40,887 nucleotides of DNA, from contig JAICXX010000035.1 in the NCBI GenBank assembly GCA_025934485.1, positions 1 to 40,887 of the forward strand, read 5' to 3'. A model generated the notes under the pieces. That model did no database searches, was not told where the DNA came from, and worked only from the letters and a program-made list of their open reading frames with translations. This DNA comes from Chitinophagaceae bacterium (GTDB taxonomy: Bacteria; Bacteroidota; Bacteroidia; Chitinophagales; Chitinophagaceae). Made by a program: the position numbers and the translations under genes. This document shows, in pieces, positions 25,801 through 34,200 of the stretch. Numbering within the stretch: position 1 is the first letter of the stretch; the number at the start of each line of letters is the position of its first letter.

Positions 25801-26119
25801 GGCCATCATCAGCGGACTGCCGGGGCATCCCATCGAGGACCTGCATATGGATAATATTCGCATTTACTATAAGGGAGGCGGAACGGCCGATCTGGCGTCG
25901 CGGGTGGTACCCGAATTCGAAAAGGATTACCCGGAGCCTTACCGGTTCGGGAAGATGCCGGCGTACGGATTTTTCGTGCGGCATGTGAAGGGGCTCTACA
26001 TGCGGGATGTGGAGGTAAGCTTTCTGAGCCCCGAGGGGCGGCCGCCTTTTGTGTTCGAGGATGTAGACGGAAAGACGCTTGATCATGTGGTGGGCGAGCC
26101 ACCTGGCGGAAATCATTAA
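22886..26119 (+). CDS. two-domain glycoside hydrolase: GH97 + GH28
   Basis: Secreted enzyme of 1077 residues. ATG 22886 gives a clean signal peptide (MKKLLVLCLVFRSLVVFSA), whereas an upstream TTG falls inside regulatory site D. Residues about 22-625 are GH97: TVLSPDGRLQFGLSGG at the N-terminus, barrel with Asp395 in GLKIDFF (probable nucleophile of the retaining, alpha-galactosidase-type subgroup) and Glu450 in KGMES, spaced as expected for the acid/base. Residues about 628-1077 are a GH28 right-handed beta-helix: FNVRAYGAAGDGVTND at the start, TDRDGFDID, PFDDGICLK and GRIKMGTE, matching the polygalacturonase catalytic motifs. The usual His-Gly motif is replaced by SGYDLGTLLDG, as I recall from Bacteroidota rhamnogalacturonan-type members. 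Together they could trim alpha-linked galactose and cut or trim galacturonate. Confidence 0.88.
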   Translation: MKKLLVLCLVFRSLVVFSAMPGVTVLSPDGRLQFGLSGGTGGLLFTVAADGRPMVLPSPLRFLLDGQSVTEGARLTSSRKYTIHERYDWLGVHTPAVDDCNGAVVRLTKGKTGYTIDIRVFNDGLAFRVVAPGPEGMQRVPDEATVFRLPADGTIWYHDITGHYEGVHVKKGIDALQAGEWVAPPAAIKLSSGYYLAITEANLQNYSGMVMQADGKDGLVVRMAHRQPASHPFVLRYSAEDVARLAKPAVVRGTITTPWRVVLVGRDLNTLVNSDVIHDLCPAPDPTLFPQGIHTSFIRPGRAVWKYLDGGGEGTPEVMKHWTDLAAQLGFEYNILEGFWRKWTDAQLKDLVDYSRGKHVGIWVWVHSKELHDSVVRRALFEHCHELGVAGLKIDFFDHEHKEVIDLYDAILRETAALGLLVDFHGSNKPTGLSRTYPNEMTREAVKGMESSKLMDRATHETTLPFTRLLAGPAEYTVVHFGERRRNTTIAHQLASAVVLGGEPMLTYAANPEKLLASPAVDIIRRIPAAYDETIVLPGSDIGECAAFARRKGTDWFIAIMNGTSPRRLCIPLRFLGAAMEGLAALDQPGDTAGIMMRRLRYSPGDSLSLDLAPGGGYVAWLHAPAVNTVFNVRAYGAAGDGVTNDREAIEKAIDAATVAGGGTVYFPAGNYLSTTIHLKSNISLYIDQGAALIAAANGYDLPEPNAFAQYQDFGHSHWMNSLLYGEGLHDISILGPGLIWGRGLTRSTNVPEGGGNKTIALKLCRNVTIRDVSVLHGGHFAILATGVDNLTIDNMKVDTDRDGFDIDCCKNVRVSNCTVNSPFDDGICLKSSFALGYARATENVTIANCQVSGYDLGTLLDGTFQRNYRHYSDSTPTGRIKMGTESNGGFKNVTITNCVFDYSRGLALETVDGGLLEDVTISNITMRDIVNSPIFIRLGARQRGPDTIPIGACRRIMLSNIMIYNADYRHGAIISGLPGHPIEDLHMDNIRIYYKGGGTADLASRVVPEFEKDYPEPYRFGKMPAYGFFVRHVKGLYMRDVEVSFLSPEGRPPFVFEDVDGKTLDHVVGEPPGGNH

Positions 26120-26139
26120 TCACCATAAAACCTTGCGTT

Positions 26140-26997
26140 ATGAAAAGAATGTCGATCTATGGCGTGCCCTTGTTGCTCGCCACGCTATTGTCCTGCCGGA
26201 AGCTGCTGATGATCCTGCACAGCGGCATTACGCCGCAACGAGGCGCCCTGCTTCGAGCCGATGGACCGGGCGGAACGTACGAGCTCATCGATAGTGTATT
26301 GGGCGGTACCGCCGAAGAAGTGCCCGATTGTTCGCATCCGGCAATTGGAAGGCATATTGCCGAGATATGGGACAGCACCCTTCGGTGTTATGTCTTCGCC
26401 TTTTATATCCATGTGACGCCGGATAACGACCGGTGTGTGGCATTCGACCGGCAGCGCAACGAGATCAAGACCTATGGCCCGAGTCCGGATAGCCTCAAAG
26501 GTTTTTATGGCGATACGCTGACACATAGGTGGAAGTTCTTATTGGATTCCGGTTTCCAGGCTTCGCCGAATTTCTGTCATATCCATCAAATCAAGGCGGG
26601 TGATGGGGATGATGGCGCACCGATCATCACGCTTACGCCGCGGCATGGCACACCCGATAAAATGCAGGTTATACACACAGGGTCGAGCAGTGCTACGAGT
26701 TTAGGAACGGTATTGTCGGTGCCGTTGGCTCCATTCAAAGGTGTCTGGGTCAAGGCGGAAGAGCATATCATTTATAAAACTTCAGGCTTCTATTCGCTGA
26801 CGATCCGGCGGATGAGCGATGATTCGGTGTTATTGAACTATAGCAATAGCAATATCGATATGTGGCGGAATTCCACGACGTTTGTGCGGCCGAAGTGGGG
26901 CATTTACCGAAGCCTGGACAGCAAGAGCTATCTGCGGGACGAGGTCGTCCGATTCAACGATTTTTATATTTTGAAAGGAAGCTATGGCTCGTTATAG
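26140..26997 (+). CDS. lipoprotein with jelly-roll polysaccharide-lyase-like domain
   Basis: Product of 285 residues with a lipobox ending in Cys19 (ATLLSC). The remainder resembles beta-jelly-roll lyases of the heparin lyase I-like (PF14099) or glucuronan lyase (PL20-like) kind: HRWKFLLDSGFQASPNFCHIHQIK, then PIITLTPRHG, then GVWVKAEEHIIY, and a final KWGIYRS. These follow the family order of strand motifs, but this is recognition by eye and the specific family is uncertain. A surface-anchored endo-lyase would supply oligosaccharides to the SusC/SusD pairs. It lies 20 bases after the GH97-GH28 fusion and overlaps the convergent propeller-lyase gene by six bases at its 3' end. Confidence 0.6.
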   Translation: MKRMSIYGVPLLLATLLSCRKLLMILHSGITPQRGALLRADGPGGTYELIDSVLGGTAEEVPDCSHPAIGRHIAEIWDSTLRCYVFAFYIHVTPDNDRCVAFDRQRNEIKTYGPSPDSLKGFYGDTLTHRWKFLLDSGFQASPNFCHIHQIKAGDGDDGAPIITLTPRHGTPDKMQVIHTGSSSATSLGTVLSVPLAPFKGVWVKAEEHIIYKTSGFYSLTIRRMSDDSVLLNYSNSNIDMWRNSTTFVRPKWGIYRSLDSKSYLRDEVVRFNDFYILKGSYGSL

Positions 26998-28944
26998 TCC
27001 CCACGAAAGCTCGGTGAGGAGATTGCCGCCGCCCGGATGGATCTGCCGGGCGGCGTTTAAATATTCGCTGTCGGAATACACGGGCCACGCCTGAAGCAGA
27101 AGGGCGTAGAGCTCATCCTTGTTATACCGGGAGATCTGCTGATAGGTCCATTTTTTTTCGTCCATCGCAAAGGGGAGGAGCCAGTCGAAGGCCGTGCGGA
27201 TGCCGCTGTTCTGCGTGTTCTTATAGTTCCAGAGATCGACGCCGGCATGGCGGGCGATGGCGGCGAGGGTGAAGAGCGCCTGCAGGTTGTACGTGCTATA
27301 GCCGAGACCGTTCGTACGGGCGAGCTCTTCGGGCATTTTTCCGTCGGGTTCGATCTGATGGTCCATCTTACCCCGTCCTTCCAGGGCGAGGGTGCGGGCC
27401 GTGGCGGTGTCGCCCGTGAACAGGGCGAAGTCGGTAGCCTGGGCCAGGTACCAGGAGCCATGGTTGTTGGCGGCCTTATGTTCCTCCCCGCCGTTCTTGC
27501 TGGTGAGCATCCAGCGCAGGTATTGCGCATACCAGGAATGGAGGGCCTCGTCGTCGGCCGCGGTCCAGGCCTGTGCGCCGTGCAGCAGGGTGACGGCGTC
27601 GGCGATGCCGATGAGGGGGATGGTCTCGATGATGCCGATGCCGCGGCCGGTGTTGATGCCGGGGATGCCCTGACCGAACTCGAGATTGGGGTTCATGCGG
27701 CTGTCCTCGTCGACGAACCAGTGACGCAACAAATTGGCGGCCTTCTCCGAAAAGCGATTGTCGCCGGTGAGCTTCCAGGCTACGGCAAGCGTTTGGAGCC
27801 TGCCGCCCAGCTCACCCAGCTCGCGGTGATCGGTGATCTTGTAGATCTCGGGATTGCGCTCGCCGTCGCGGCGGAGATAGGGCAGACCGTTAGGTTTGGA
27901 GCTGTCATACCAGAAATAGGGCGCCTGGCTCATATAGTCGTGTTTGCTGCCACTGGGCGGCGTGATGGTTTTGTCCATCACGGACAGCGCAGGGAGGTCG
28001 AGGAGGTGATCTGCCTGCTCTCGAAGCCTGTCCACGAGGTCTTTCGCGGTGGCATCGCCGGATATAAGCTTGCTTTTCCATGTATCGAGGCGGTGTTCGT
28101 TCCAGAGCAATGTGGTGGCGCCGGTAGTGAGCCGCCAGGCGGAGACGGCCTTGCCATTGAATTCGGGAATGTAGAGGATATGATTTGCTGCGTCGTAGCA
28201 GATGTCGGCGGTATTCTTTTTGTCGTTATGGGTGTCGAGAAGCAGCTCTTTCCGGCCGTCCGCATAGACGTAGTAGACATAGCCGACCCATTCGCTAACC
28301 ACCAGGTCGCCATTGCCGGCAAGCTCTACGCCGTCACCGCCATTGGGGAGATCGGTGATGGTGCGGAGGTTTTTGTTCGCATCGGCGAAGAGCACCGCTT
28401 TTCTGGCAAGGATATAGAGACCGTCCCTGGTGGCCTTAAGGCCATTCGCGCCTGGGAGGTTGTCTATGTAGAGGGTTGGGACATCTTTTTCGATGCGATA
28501 GACCTTGCCTGCTTTGGAGTCGGAGACATAGACGATGCCGGCGTCGTCCACGGTGATGTCGTTGAGGCCCGTGGCGCCGGCGACTTCGATCTTTTTGATG
28601 ATGCAGCCTTTCGCGATGTCGATCACCGCGACATTGCTGATATCGGCGGCGTAGAGGCGGTTACCGTGGCGGCCTAGCCCTTTGGGGGCATTGAGCCCGT
28701 GTATCCAATAGTCATAGTGGGTGCCGTCGAGTCCCAGTTTGCCGACACCGCCTTTGCCATCCGCATCCCAGCCACCGCCGTCGATGAGCGATACGAAAAG
28801 GAAGGAGTGGGTGGCGTCGGGGAGGACGGATTCCGGCACGGCGATGATGGAATCGGTTTCCCAGAGTCTTTCGAGCTTATGCGTTTGTGCGTGCAGAAAG
28901 ACGGGTGTTGTCAGCAGGATAAGAACCCAATGTATTGGTTTCAT
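26992..28944 (-). CDS. beta-propeller + alginate-lyase-fold fusion protein
   Basis: Exported protein of 650 residues, signal about 1-20 (ending VFLHAQ). Residues about 25-285 form an SMP-30/NHL-like six-bladed propeller (repeats such as GLNDITVDDAGIVYVSDSKAG and ICYDAANHILYIPEFNG). Residues about 290-650 are an alginate_lyase-family (PL5/PL38-like) domain: APYFWYDSSKPNGLPYLRRDG, MNPNLEFGQG, Asn493-Asn494-His495 in AANNHGSW, Arg543 and Tyr549 in NGLGYSTYNL. The lyase residues needed for catalysis appear intact. The propeller could bind or hydrolyse a sugar lactone, or act as a binding module; neither is shown. Its start lies 68 bases inside the preceding AraC-type gene, so it ends the leftward operon. 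Confidence 0.85.
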   Translation of the reverse strand: MKPIHWVLILLTTPVFLHAQTHKLERLWETDSIIAVPESVLPDATHSFLFVSLIDGGGWDADGKGGVGKLGLDGTHYDYWIHGLNAPKGLGRHGNRLYAADISNVAVIDIAKGCIIKKIEVAGATGLNDITVDDAGIVYVSDSKAGKVYRIEKDVPTLYIDNLPGANGLKATRDGLYILARKAVLFADANKNLRTITDLPNGGDGVELAGNGDLVVSEWVGYVYYVYADGRKELLLDTHNDKKNTADICYDAANHILYIPEFNGKAVSAWRLTTGATTLLWNEHRLDTWKSKLISGDATAKDLVDRLREQADHLLDLPALSVMDKTITPPSGSKHDYMSQAPYFWYDSSKPNGLPYLRRDGERNPEIYKITDHRELGELGGRLQTLAVAWKLTGDNRFSEKAANLLRHWFVDEDSRMNPNLEFGQGIPGINTGRGIGIIETIPLIGIADAVTLLHGAQAWTAADDEALHSWYAQYLRWMLTSKNGGEEHKAANNHGSWYLAQATDFALFTGDTATARTLALEGRGKMDHQIEPDGKMPEELARTNGLGYSTYNLQALFTLAAIARHAGVDLWNYKNTQNSGIRTAFDWLLPFAMDEKKWTYQQISRYNKDELYALLLQAWPVYSDSEYLNAARQIHPGGGNLLTELSWGL

Positions 28945-29782
28945 GTGTGAATAGTTTTTGATAGCCGAGGGGACTTTGACCGGTGATCAATTTAAAATAT
29001 TTATAGAAACCGGTGAAATTATTAAATCCACTCTCGAAGCAGATCTGCTTGATGCTAAGATTATTTTCGATAAGCAATTTGCAGGCGTGACCCACGCGCA
29101 GCTCGAGGAGAAAACGGGAATAGGTCTTTCTTGTCCGCGATTTGAAGAAGCGGCAAAAGGAGTTGGGGCTGATATTGGCCACGGCTGCGATCTCTTCCAG
29201 CTGGATGGCGCGGCGGAAATGGCGCAGGCTATAATCATAGATGCAATTTACGCGTTCGTGGCCGGTGCCGGCGAGACTGTGGCGAAACCCCATGGAGGCG
29301 AGGGGATAAAGCTGGTCCGATTCGGCGAGGACATGCATCGCTTCCATCAGGAGGATCATGCGGGGCATGCCTTCCGAGTCCAGCAGGCATTCGAGCAGGC
29401 GGGCGATCTTGCGTTTGGCTTCCCCATCTACCTGGAGACCCCGTCGGGCCTTATCGATAAGGGCCTTGAGCCGGACGTTTTCGGGAAGATCGAGAAAAGA
29501 GCCGCCCCAGCAGTTTTCGGTGAAATGGACGACAAAAACATCCACCGGCCCTTCGTCGAAACGCCAATAATGGGGCAGGTTGGCACCCACCAGTACAACA
29601 TCGCCGGATCGAAACCGGCTGATACTGTCGCCCACGAACTGGGTGCCACGCCCCTGCCTGAAATGAAGGAGTTCTACCTCCGCATGAAAATGCCATTTAT
29701 TGTTGATGTCGGGTGCTAGATCACGACGAACGCTAAAAGAGTGTCCGGGCTGACTGGAAACTTTAAGCAATTGAGGTCGCAT
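28877..29782 (-). CDS. AraC-family transcriptional regulator with cupin sensor domain
   Basis: One-component regulator of 301 residues. The N-terminal cupin-like ligand-binding region (about 20-110) includes WHFHAEVELLHF and GDVVLVGANLPHYW. The C-terminal pair of HTH motifs (about 185-280) includes IQLEEIAAVANISPNSFCRFFK and IKQICFESGFNNFTGFYKYFK with the usual GQSPLGYQK end. The protein carries about 20 extra residues after that, encoded in the overlap with the next gene. It sits between susD and the propeller-lyase gene on the same strand, 30 bases after susD, so it is probably co-transcribed with its targets. It is the best candidate to bind the shared motif at sites A-D, but that is inference. 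Confidence 0.94.
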   Translation of the reverse strand: MRPQLLKVSSQPGHSFSVRRDLAPDINNKWHFHAEVELLHFRQGRGTQFVGDSISRFRSGDVVLVGANLPHYWRFDEGPVDVFVVHFTENCWGGSFLDLPENVRLKALIDKARRGLQVDGEAKRKIARLLECLLDSEGMPRMILLMEAMHVLAESDQLYPLASMGFRHSLAGTGHERVNCIYDYSLRHFRRAIQLEEIAAVANISPNSFCRFFKSRTRKTYSRFLLELRVGHACKLLIENNLSIKQICFESGFNNFTGFYKYFKLITGQSPLGYQKLFTHETNTLGSYPADNTRLSARTNA

Positions 29783-29812
29783 AGTAAGGTTTATTTAGAT
29801 AAGCTTTTCCCT

Positions 29813-31270
29813 TTAGAATCCTTTGTTCTGGGTTAGGTTCGCATTGGCGTCGAGCTCCGTTTGGGGAATGGGCATCAGGAGGTAGTTTGGCTGGAAGTTC
29901 ATGCCGATGCCGGCTTCCACCTGCTGATAGGCGCCGAGCCGGATGAGGTCCCAGCGGCGATGGCCTTCCACGCACAGCTCACGGGCGCGCTCTTTGACCA
30001 GGGTGTCGATGAAATCGCTTTGTGTGGCGACATTGGTGAAGCTGTACTGGTATTGCGCGGGGATGCCTGCGCGGGTGAGAACGGCGTTCACCCCGTTAAA
30101 CTTGCCGGCATCGGTGGGGTCGATATTGTTCATCGCCTCCGACTGCATCTCGAGGACGTCGGCATAGCGGAGCACGATCCAGTTCATCTGCGAGTTATTC
30201 GAGCCCTGTACCCAGGAGGGGTCGCGGTATTTATGGATATAAGGCGTCACGATCTTTCCGCCGGCGGTGTCGCTGAGGTTCCAGTTCTTCCGGATGCTGT
30301 CGTAAGCGGGATAGCCGTTGTTCCAGAAGTTCGTATTGGCCACGAAAGAGCCCGAGCCGCCGAGGGCCGACGGCGAGAACATGCGAACAGTGATGTTCTG
30401 CGTGGTGCCGCTGTTGTTGGAACCGAATTGGACCGCGAAGATCACTTCGGATTGTGCGGGATAATATTTCTTGTTCGAGTTGAACACGTCGGAATAGTTG
30501 GGCATCAGCGAATAGACACCGGAGCTGATCACCGTGTTGCATTCATTGAGAGCGTTCTGGTTGTCGGCAGGATCGGCGTAAGGGGTCGAGGCGCGTTGCA
30601 GATAAACCCTTGCCAGCATCGCGGAGGCGGCGCCGGAGGAGACCTCGCCTTTGTAGGCGGTGGGGATCTTGGGTTCGGGGAAGCAGTTGGCTTCGGCATA
30701 TTTCAGATCGGAGATGATCTGGGTGTATACGGCGGCGGCAGCGGTGCGTTTCGGGAACAGCGAGCTATCGCCGGGGCTGGTGATCGGGTGGAGCAGCAGG
30801 GGGACATCGCCGAAGCTGCGGACAAGATCGAAATAGGCCATGGCGCGAAGGAAATAGGCGTTGCCGACGATATGGTTGCGTGTGGACACGTCCATATTGA
30901 TCTTGGGGACGTTGGTGATCACATCGTTCGCACGGCTGATGAGCTTATAGCTATTTTGCCACCAGTTAGTGATCTCGGGGTTGGTGGCGGTGTATTGCAA
31001 TTTATACATGTCGATGCGTTCCTGGTTCTGGGTCAGGATGGGCGCGAGGAGATCGGCCGGGCATTCCGTCATGATATAGATCGTGCGCTGATAGTAGGCC
31101 TGGGGCTGGAGCGCCGAGAAGGCGCCGTTGATAGCGCTCTGTGCGTCGGCAGCCGTTTTATAAAAGGTCTGGGGTGTCAGAAAGCTGTAGGGCGTCTCGG
31201 TGAGCTCTTTTTTGCAGGAGCCGAAGAGGATTGCGCCGACACCGGAAAGCAATATGATAAAATTTTTCAT
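29813..31270 (-). CDS. SusD/RagB-type glycan-binding surface lipoprotein (third)
   Basis: Surface lipoprotein of 485 residues from the ATG at 31270. A longer reading (to 31378) would extend into susC and has no signal, so it is rejected. Lipobox ends in Cys19 (AILFGSC), followed by KKELTETPYSFLTPQTFYK. Later landmarks: YFLRAMAYFDLVRSFGDVPL and LVKERARELCVEGHRRWDLIRLG. It lies 19 bases downstream of the third susC and 30 bases upstream of the araC-type gene. Confidence 0.95.
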   Translation of the reverse strand: MKNFIILLSGVGAILFGSCKKELTETPYSFLTPQTFYKTAADAQSAINGAFSALQPQAYYQRTIYIMTECPADLLAPILTQNQERIDMYKLQYTATNPEITNWWQNSYKLISRANDVITNVPKINMDVSTRNHIVGNAYFLRAMAYFDLVRSFGDVPLLLHPITSPGDSSLFPKRTAAAAVYTQIISDLKYAEANCFPEPKIPTAYKGEVSSGAASAMLARVYLQRASTPYADPADNQNALNECNTVISSGVYSLMPNYSDVFNSNKKYYPAQSEVIFAVQFGSNNSGTTQNITVRMFSPSALGGSGSFVANTNFWNNGYPAYDSIRKNWNLSDTAGGKIVTPYIHKYRDPSWVQGSNNSQMNWIVLRYADVLEMQSEAMNNIDPTDAGKFNGVNAVLTRAGIPAQYQYSFTNVATQSDFIDTLVKERARELCVEGHRRWDLIRLGAYQQVEAGIGMNFQPNYLLMPIPQTELDANANLTQNKGF

Positions 31271-31289
31271 TTTTGGTAGAGTTTGCGAT

Positions 31290-34200
31290 TTAGAAACCAA
31301 GGCGAATGCCGGCCAGGAAGGTCCTGATATTGGGATAGGGGTTATAATCGGAATTGAGCGAAGTGTTCGAGTTACCATAGGAGTTCACCTCCGGATCGAA
31401 GCCCGTGTAATTTGTGATGGTGATCAGGTTTTGGCCGGTGACATAGATGTTGGCCGATTTAAACACACTGGTGAGCCTGGGCAATGGCAGATTGTAGGAG
31501 AGGGTGATGGTCTTGAACCGCATATAGCTGCCATCCTCGATGATATCGCTGGTCACGCCCAGGGTGCGTCGTAGAGTGCTGACGACGCTTGGCAGGCGGT
31601 TGTTATTGCTGCCGGCAACCCAGCTGTCACGCAACACATAGGCGAACTTATTATCCGAGGTCGTTCCATTCTCCATCTCGATCTTGTTCTCGTTGAGGAT
31701 ATTGTCGCCATAGACGCCCTGGATGAGGACGAAGAGGTTAAAGCGGCCATACGTGAGGTCGCTGGTAAAGCCATAGGTGAATTTCGGCAGGGCATGACCG
31801 ATAATGGTCCTGTCGGCGGCCGTGATATTGCTGTCGCCGCTGATATCTGCATAGTGCGGGTCGCCGGGGCGGACGGCCTCTTTGGTGCCGCTTTTGGCGA
31901 TCTGGTCCTTCGACTGCCAGATGCCGAGAAACTTATATCCATAGAAGGAGCCCATGGGCTTGCCGTCCTGCAGGATACTAGATACCTGGCCGCCGCTGGG
32001 GAAGAGGCTGGTGCTCACACTTCCGATATATTGGTAGGTGACGTTGCCCAGGCTGAGGATCTTGTTGCGGTTGACGGAGAGATTATAGGTCGTGGTCCAG
32101 TGCAGTTTTTTTCCTTCGATATTGTTGGTAGTCAGCAGGAATTCCACACCCTGGTCGCGCAAGGCACCGATATTCTCCAGCAGGTTGGTGAATCCAGAGG
32201 TGGAGGGCAGCGGCACGTTATAAAGGAGCTGGGTGGTCTTTTTGTTATAATAGTCGGCGGTAAGCGTGACCCTGTTGCTAAAGAGGCCGAGATCGAAACC
32301 GGCATCGAATTGAGCCGTTTGTTCCCAGTGAAGATCGGCATTGGCGAGGTTGTTGGCCGAGATACCTACGACGCGGGCGCTGTTGAGATAGTAGGTGTTG
32401 GTACCGTATTGGGACTGGCTGTTGTAATCGCCGATGTCCTGGTTACCCGTTTTGCCATAGCTCACGCGGAATTTGAGGTCGCTGATGGCGTTGATCTTCT
32501 GGATGAATTTCTCGTCCGAGGCGCGCCAGGCGAAGGCGCCCGAGGGAAAGTAGCCCCATTTTTTGTTGGGGCCGAAACGCGAGGAGGCGTCTGCGCGCCA
32601 GCTAAAGGTCACGAGATATTTATCCATCAGCCGGTAGTTAAGACGGGCCAGCCCGGATACCAGCGAGTTCCTGGATTTGTTGGAGGTGGTGGTGACGGAG
32701 CCGGCGACGCCGAGGTTGTCGGTGCCATAGCTATTGGAGCTGAGGGTGGTGCCGGTGACATTGGCGGAGCGATAGGTCCATTCCTGGTTGGTCCAGCCTC
32801 CTACGAAGTTGATGGCATGGATGCCGAAGGTCCTGTCGTAGGTCGCGGTGTATTCCTGCAGCCAATCGTAGTTGTTGTTCGTGTTAACGGCTGCATAACC
32901 GTTCGAGTTGGCGCCGAGATAGGTGGTCGTGGGGCGGAAGATGTCTTCGCGGTAGTTGAGCAGCTCACCGCCGAAGTTTGCGCGGAGCTTGAGTCCGTTG
33001 ATCACTTCATACTCGCCGTAAATGTTGCTCAGCAGGCGAATGTTGTCGCCTTTGGCCGTATTATAGACGGCGGCGGCCACGGGGTTGCCCAGGATATCGA
33101 CATAGGGCTGCGGGCCGTTTTGATAGGTGTAGTTCCCGGTGCTGTCCTTGATGGGGATAATGGGGCTTGCCCGCAGGGCGTCGAGGATGGTGCCGCCGGT
33201 ACTGCCGCCATTCGTGTTGATATTGGCCTTTTGCTGGTAATCGTAAGATGCCTGGGTGTTGAAGCCGACCTTGATCTTCGAACCTACGCGATGGTCCATG
33301 TTAAAGCGGATGACGCCACGCTGGTAGCCCGAGTTGAGGACCACGCCGTTTTGGTTGAAATAGTTGAGGCTGAGATAGTGATGGCCCTCGGCATTGCCAC
33401 CGCTGAAACCCAGACTGTAGTTGGAGACGGGCGCGGTGCGGAAGATGGCCTTCTGCCAATTAGTTCCCGGGCCCATCGCGTTGATCTGTGCCTGGGTATA
33501 GGGCAAGGCCGTGTTGGTCCCGTTGTTGGCGTTGTTGGTGGATGTTACATCGTCGAGATAGGAGGCGAAAGTGGGCGCGTTCATCATTTGGAGCTGACGC
33601 GCTACCGTCTGCCAACCAGTGTAGGCATCTACGGTCACGGCATTCCTGCCGCTGGTCCCCTTTTTCGTGGTGATGATCACGACGCCGTTAGCGCCGCGGC
33701 TACCGAAGATGGCGGTTGCGGAGGCATCTTTGAGTACATCGATGGACGCGATATCCGAAGGGTTGATCGCCGTGATGTCCGCACCGGGGAAGTCGTCGAT
33801 CACATACAGCGGGTCGCTGCCCGAGGAGATGGAGTTGATACCGCGGACGCGGACCATGAAGGAGGAGCCGGGCTGTGCGTTGGTCTGGGTGACCTGGACT
33901 CCGGCGACGGTCCCTTCCAGCAACTGCGCGGTGCCGGTGACGGGTGTTTTGTCCGTATTCGCCAGCGGGACCAGGCCCACGGAGCCAGTGAGGTCCTTCT
34001 TTTTGGTGGTACCATACCCTACGACGACAACTTCGTTGAGGCCTTTGGCGGATTGTTTTAAGACGATGACGAGCTCCTCTTTCATACTAACGGACGGTAT
34101 CTCGCTTGTTTCAAAGCCGATGGCTGAGACTTCCATTACGAAATGGCTTTTTGGTACCTGGATGCAAAAGGAGCCGTCCTCGGCGGCTGCGACGGTCGCT

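Noticed and set aside
27247-28677. Open frame of 476 codons opposite the propeller-lyase gene
   Set aside because: No family motif; the opposite strand encodes a signal peptide and two recognisable domains.
29861-31279. Open frame of 472 codons opposite the third susD gene
   Set aside because: Same reasoning: the composition is an antisense artefact, and the susD gene on the other strand has clear family motifs and a lipobox.
31271-31378. Extended start for the third SusD protein
   Set aside because: The extra 36 residues overlap susC and precede a normal lipoprotein signal, so the internal ATG at 31270 is the true start.
31794-34061. Long open frame (755 codons) on the plus strand opposite the third susC gene
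   Set aside because: It is a mirror of a strongly supported susC gene in GC-rich sequence. It has no signal, no recognisable domain, and a valine/glycine/aspartate-rich composition typical of antisense frames.
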